Of a stretch of DNA of 64,000 nt, positions 60,574-64,000 are shown in pieces (the first letter of the stretch is position 1; every line of letters begins with the position of its first letter). This stretch comes from JBPOJN01 sp052033505. Its GTDB lineage: Bacteria; UBA10199; JACPAL01; GCA-016699445. A program made the position numbers and the translations under genes. The DNA is taken from contig JBPOJN010000002.1 in assembly GCA_052033505.1 (NCBI GenBank), positions 1 through 64,000 of the forward strand, written 5' to 3'. The notes under the pieces were generated by a model. That model was not told the DNA's origin, did no database searches, and saw nothing but the letters and a program-made list of their open reading frames with translations.

Positions 60574-61248
60574 ATGAAACGATTTTCGATTTTTGGCCTG
60601 ACAGGCCTCGTCACGGCGGTTTTTGTCTTTGGGACGGGATGCGACGCCCTCAAAAACATGGTCGGCGGTAGGACCGAAGAGAGAAAAGCTGACGGCGTGA
60701 GTTCGGATCAGCCTGCCGATCAGAAATTGAAGGAACTCGAAGAGAAGATGAAGAAGATGGAAGACGAGGCCAAGGTGCGGATCGAGGCGGAAAATAAAGC
60801 CAATATGGAAGTGGAATTGAAAGCGAAGCTTGAGCAAGAGATCCGGGCGAAGATTGAGGCGGAGCAGAAAGTAGTCGCGACGCAGCCGGTGACACAACCC
60901 ACGCAAAAAGTTGTGGAGCGTATCATCGTCAGAGACGCCCCGAAGACGACGGCTTCTGAGGCGCCTGCTAGGTTATCTGGTTACATTCATGTCTATACCG
61001 ATAGCCAACTCTCAGGCAAAAACATGAGGCTCTCTTTTGGCCAAAATATGCACACCACCGATGGTACTGCGTTTAAGGACAATATCACGTCTTTCTCCTA
61101 CCAGATTCCAGCAGGGTGGCAGGTCTCGCTCTATCAGGATACAGGATATTCGAACACTAGCTACGTTGTGAAAGGCACAGGCAGTCTCGGCCATCTTCCT
61201 GGCTACATGAACGATAAATGTTCGTCGATCCGATGGGAGAGAGAATAG
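60574..61248 (+). CDS. Lipoprotein with coiled coil and beta/gamma-crystallin-like domain
   Basis: A 224-residue lipoprotein (lipobox GTGC; AAGGAG upstream). Residues about 48-100 are a charged coiled coil (KLKELEEKMKKMEDEAK...AKLEQEIRAKIEAEQK). The C-terminal ~85 residues (YIHVYTDSQLSGKNMRLS...FKDNITSFSYQIPAGWQVSLYQDTGYSNTSYVVKG) resemble the beta/gamma-crystallin/peptidase-inhibitor I36 fold. This suggests an outer-membrane-anchored rod carrying a calcium-binding or structural head. It starts divergently from the flippase. Confidence 0.78.
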   Translation: MKRFSIFGLTGLVTAVFVFGTGCDALKNMVGGRTEERKADGVSSDQPADQKLKELEEKMKKMEDEAKVRIEAENKANMEVELKAKLEQEIRAKIEAEQKVVATQPVTQPTQKVVERIIVRDAPKTTASEAPARLSGYIHVYTDSQLSGKNMRLSFGQNMHTTDGTAFKDNITSFSYQIPAGWQVSLYQDTGYSNTSYVVKGTGSLGHLPGYMNDKCSSIRWERE

Positions 61249-61273
61249 TTTTTTCTCTTCATTAAAGTCTGTT

Positions 61274-61981
61274 GTGATTCAAATCGTTTCTGCATTGAGA
61301 GCCGGGGCCTTTTTTTTTGCATCCTGCCTTTATATTGTGTTTCTGGCTCTTCTTCCTCGCCGTCTCTTTTGCCGTATTTTTGGCGCCATTGAAAGAAGAG
61401 CGCGGAGAGGTCGGCTTAAGACGATGAGCTCTCACATTGCGGGAGCCAAGACGGTTTTAGATGTGGGTTCTGGGACTGGTAAGTTTGGTAAGATGATTGC
61501 CGACCATTTAGGCATTCAAGTCTCCGGTGTCGACGTGATCAACTACAGCGATGCGGAGATTCCTTTCCATGTTTACGCCGGCAAAAATCTCCCTTTTGAG
61601 GACGCAAGCTTCGATGTTGTTCTTGCCGTCTTTGTCCTTCATCACTGTGCGGATCAGGAGCATATTTTTTCGGAGCTCATCAGAGTAGCGCGGAACAAGG
61701 TTGTCCTATTTGAAGACTCCTTCGAGTATGATTGGCAACGATGTTTTGTTCGGTGGAACGATTTTCAGTCGAATATTCTTCAGGGTAATATCAGGGTGTT
61801 CAAAGGATGGACCAAGTCGAGTATTCGCGGAATGCCCATGCCCTATACTTTTCGCTCGATACCGGGATGGATCGACTTTTTTAAAAAGTTTCCTGTCAAA
61901 GTTTCCTCCATGACGAAGAATTATGCCTGTTTTAAGACCCTCACGCGCGTCGTCTTTTCTCTTCAAAAAGACATCCCTTGA
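61274..61981 (+). CDS. SAM-dependent methyltransferase, membrane-anchored
   Basis: A 235-residue class I methyltransferase: N-terminal hydrophobic helix (RAGAFFFASCLYIVFLALL), motif I VLDVGSGTGKFGKMIA near 62, acidic Asp in GVDVI near 85, motif II FEDASFDVVLAVFVLHH near 108. GTG start at 61274. It probably methylates a saccharide or a lipid precursor in the same locus. Confidence 0.82.
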   Translation: MIQIVSALRAGAFFFASCLYIVFLALLPRRLFCRIFGAIERRARRGRLKTMSSHIAGAKTVLDVGSGTGKFGKMIADHLGIQVSGVDVINYSDAEIPFHVYAGKNLPFEDASFDVVLAVFVLHHCADQEHIFSELIRVARNKVVLFEDSFEYDWQRCFVRWNDFQSNILQGNIRVFKGWTKSSIRGMPMPYTFRSIPGWIDFFKKFPVKVSSMTKNYACFKTLTRVVFSLQKDIP

Positions 61982-62022
61982 AAATAGGAACCAAAGATTG
62001 AAAGAAAACGGCGGATGCGTTT

Positions 62023-63036
62023 GTGAAAGAAGAAATCATGACTGCAAGTTTAAAACTGGTGGAGGGGTATAGGCATTTTAAGCATTGGATGGGGCGCATT
62101 GTGTTGCCGGATTCGCCCTCTTCCAGTTCCATTCCGTTCTTTGAGTACGCCAAATGGTTTCGGTTCACTCGCTGGACGCCGGATTATCCCTATTCCATCG
62201 ATATTCAAACGAAGAGCGGCTGCAACGCCCATTGCAGCTTTTGTCCGGTGGGAAAAGAAGAGAACAAGATCTACGGCAGCATGAGTGATGAGCTTTTTAA
62301 GAAAATCGTCGATGAAGTGATCGATTTCCCTAGCTTACGACAAATCAGTCCGTATCTTTTGAATGACCCCTTGGTCGACAAGGGGCTTCCGGAGAAGATC
62401 GCATACATCGCCCAAAAAAGAGGTTCCCGCAGGACGCCGTTGATCAGGATCGTTACTAACGCTGGACTTTTGACAGAGGACATGGGGCACCGTCTGTTGG
62501 CAACTGAAGCGTTAGATGAGATCAACTTCAGTTTTCATTCTATCATACCTGACGTGTACGAAAAAATGATGTCTCCCCTAAAGTATGATCGCGTCATGGG
62601 AAATATCGTTCGGTTTAAGAATCAATGGAACGAATACGCCGGGGAAAAACCCAAGCTGACTGTTTGGACCGTTAAGACCAATCCGGTCATTGCGAATCTA
62701 AAAAATGAAAAGGCTTACTGGAAAAAAATGGGAATAGGTTTTAAGGCGCGAAAGCTGGACAATCGAGCCAACAAGGATATTGAGACTCTTGGCCTGGGTG
62801 ATCGCGAGTTCGAGAATGTTTCCATGTGCGTTATTCCCTTTTGGAGAGCATGGGTGATGTGGAATGGCGACATGATTATGTGTTGCGTCGATCAAGAGAG
62901 GACAAATCTTTTGGGTAATTGTGAGAACCGATCCATTAAAGAAATTTGGAACGATCCTGCGTATCAGGCATTACGACATCGCTGGAGAAAGAAGGAATTG
63001 GGTGGGCTTCTTTGTGAAACTTGCAAGGGAACATAA
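62023..63036 (+). CDS. Radical SAM/SPASM-domain protein
   Basis: A 337-residue radical-SAM enzyme with the FeS motif CNAHCSFC (Cys67-x3-Cys71-x2-Cys74) and a C-terminal SPASM-like region: CVIPFWRAWVMWNGDMIMCCVDQER...CENRSIKEIWNDPAYQALRHRW...CETC. Such proteins modify peptides or sugars. GTG 62023 is used; ATG 62038 is possible. Its stop overlaps the next start (TAATG), and that gene in turn is coupled to the next. No short precursor peptide is evident, so a saccharide modification is at least as likely as RiPP maturation. Confidence 0.85.
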   Translation: MKEEIMTASLKLVEGYRHFKHWMGRIVLPDSPSSSSIPFFEYAKWFRFTRWTPDYPYSIDIQTKSGCNAHCSFCPVGKEENKIYGSMSDELFKKIVDEVIDFPSLRQISPYLLNDPLVDKGLPEKIAYIAQKRGSRRTPLIRIVTNAGLLTEDMGHRLLATEALDEINFSFHSIIPDVYEKMMSPLKYDRVMGNIVRFKNQWNEYAGEKPKLTVWTVKTNPVIANLKNEKAYWKKMGIGFKARKLDNRANKDIETLGLGDREFENVSMCVIPFWRAWVMWNGDMIMCCVDQERTNLLGNCENRSIKEIWNDPAYQALRHRWRKKELGGLLCETCKGT

Positions 63037-63950
63037 TGAAATTGGTTCGCGCCCTTTTTTTTCTCGGATCTTTGGCAGCGATGGCTTTTGCTCCTCTTGG
63101 AGAAACCCAGGAAATCAAGTCTCCTCAAAAGCAAACACTGGAAGCATTGTTTCGAAAACTCTCTCAAAAATCTAAGGGCCGCTGGAGATTTGTCCGTAAA
63201 ATCCCCCTTCAGTTCAAAACCTATCACCCGCAGGGTATGGTGAAAGTCGGTGCCGAATTCTACCTCTCCTCTGTTGAGATAACTGAGAAACCCATGCCGA
63301 CTCTTTTTGAAGAGGAGCGCCTTCCCGGAAAAGGAGTGGGTCATCTTTTTCACTTCGACGGGCGTGGACGTTTGGTGAAACAGACGACGCTTGGGAAAAA
63401 CAACTGCTACCATCCCGGTGGTATCGATACGGATGGGACGTTTATTTGGGTGTCCCTCGCCGAGTATCGCCCTCAGAGTCGATCTATCATTTATAAGGTG
63501 AACCGGATGTCATTTGAGGCTCAGGAGGCTTTTACTGTCGCAGATCATATCGGAGGAGTTGCCTTCGACCCAAAAGAGCAAAATCTCCACGGCCTGAGTT
63601 GGGATGCGCAGGCTTTTTATGTTTGGAAAACACAAGGCCAGCAAATGAGTCGAGTTCCGCAAGGCGGAGAAATCTGCAAGTACCAGGAGTGTCATTATGT
63701 GGGCAGTGGGGCGATGCTCTGCGGCGGCTTAAGTCAAGCGTATGATTCGCGCGGTAGTATAGCATTAATCGATCTTACCGACCATAACCTCATTTCTCGG
63801 ATCGATCCTCCCAAATTAGAAATGGCAGACATAGTTTTGACGAGAAATGCGATGACTTTTGAAATGTGGGGAAGGGGTCTAAGGTTTTATTTTGTTCCGG
63901 AGGACAACGTCTCTGCAGTGTATGTTTTAGATTTGGAGTTGGATCCTTGA
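63036..63950 (+). CDS. Exported beta-propeller-like protein (DUF6454-like)
   Basis: A 304-residue protein with a signal peptide (MKLVRALFFLGSLAAMAFA). The body has HPQGMVKVGAEFYLSSVEI near 64, YHPGGIDTDGTFIWVSLAEY near 130, HIGGVAFDPKEQNLHGLSWD near 173 and a repeated four-strand pattern, as in six-bladed propellers; it resembles the DUF6454 family as I remember it. Translation is coupled to the radical-SAM gene (TAATG) and to the following gene (TGATG). Confidence 0.75.
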   Translation: MKLVRALFFLGSLAAMAFAPLGETQEIKSPQKQTLEALFRKLSQKSKGRWRFVRKIPLQFKTYHPQGMVKVGAEFYLSSVEITEKPMPTLFEEERLPGKGVGHLFHFDGRGRLVKQTTLGKNNCYHPGGIDTDGTFIWVSLAEYRPQSRSIIYKVNRMSFEAQEAFTVADHIGGVAFDPKEQNLHGLSWDAQAFYVWKTQGQQMSRVPQGGEICKYQECHYVGSGAMLCGGLSQAYDSRGSIALIDLTDHNLISRIDPPKLEMADIVLTRNAMTFEMWGRGLRFYFVPEDNVSAVYVLDLELDP

Positions 63951-64000
63951 TGATGCCCCTAACCGAAGAAAACATAGCCTCCATCGGTGCCGACGAAGAA
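63950..64000 (+). CDS. N-terminal fragment of the next coupled gene
   Basis: ATG 63950 overlaps the propeller stop (TGATG) and the frame stays open to the window edge: MMPLTEENIASIGADEE. A second ATG follows immediately. Too short to identify; it continues the operon. Confidence 0.6.
   Translation, partial: MMPLTEENIASIGADEE

Noticed and set aside
60526..60906. 127-codon upstream extension of the flippase frame
   Set aside because: It is antisense to the well-supported crystallin-domain lipoprotein and is Leu/Phe/His-rich, typical of a shadow of a Lys/Glu coiled coil.
62023..63036. RiPP precursor near the SPASM radical-SAM gene
   Set aside because: No short ORF with a leader and Cys/Ser/Thr-rich core and a ribosome-binding site is found beside it.
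1..64000. CRISPR arrays, transposases, phage integrases
   Set aside because: None was seen by reading the sequence: no regularly spaced direct repeats and no transposase or integrase motif in any plausible ORF.

Overview
The window is a stretch of bacterial chromosome, about 64 kb, moderately GC-rich and densely coded on both strands. It holds about 56 protein genes, one tRNA and almost no recognisable mobile DNA. The cell is Gram-negative: many N-termini carry signal peptides or lipoboxes, there are outer-membrane beta-barrel candidates, and there is a Wzx-type flippase. Several features resemble the old 'Deltaproteobacteria' in the broad sense (Myxococcota or Bdellovibrionota-like lineages): MopE-type Cys/Asp metal-binding repeats, delta-60 repeats, many lipoproteins with Gly/Ser/Asn linkers, and HemN/HemJ-type haem synthesis. 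This placement is an inference and not a firm assignment.

Layout. 0-6 kb: citrate synthase, a divergent ChaN-like protein, and a 986-residue unknown with a PD-(D/E)XK-like motif. 6-14.9 kb, minus strand: a Sel1-repeat protein; an unrecognised gene set made of a 1419-residue membrane protein built from two related halves, a 162-residue protein and a frameshifted third gene; a MopE-repeat lipoprotein; and one more unknown. 14.9-22.6 kb: two paralogous heparinase II/III-like lipoproteins, a delta-60 lipoprotein and a probable exo-lyase-like lipoprotein, which looks like a polyuronide or glycosaminoglycan-degrading locus. 22.7-34.3 kb: ilvE, an MFS transporter, a large metallophosphoesterase, tRNA-Glu(CTC), small lipoproteins, a Y-family polymerase, an HEXXH lipoprotein and an SRPBCC protein.

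34.5-45.3 kb: a HigB/HigA toxin-antitoxin pair with a palindrome before it, an MFS transporter, a CheW-like gene remnant, a DUF1207 protein, a PP2C phosphatase, then tmk-holB-metG and a RES/Xre toxin-antitoxin pair. 45.4-48.8 kb: envelope functions (FKBP isomerase, PBP4-type DacB, DsbA-like lipoprotein) and an aldo/keto reductase. 48.8-56.2 kb, minus strand: hemE-hemN-typA-hemJ, followed by a probable metal-handling group (Cys-rich exported protein, beta-barrel, His-rich lipoprotein, Fur-family regulator).

56.3-64 kb: thrH, then a visibly more AT-rich surface-polysaccharide locus (glycosyltransferase, frameshifted methyltransferase, flippase, beta/gamma-crystallin-like lipoprotein, second methyltransferase, SPASM radical-SAM protein, propeller-like exported protein, and the start of another gene). 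The least explained parts are the 6.7-12.3 kb gene set and the 986-residue protein. Two genes carry frameshifts that can be reconstructed from the sequence; these are either real lesions or read errors.
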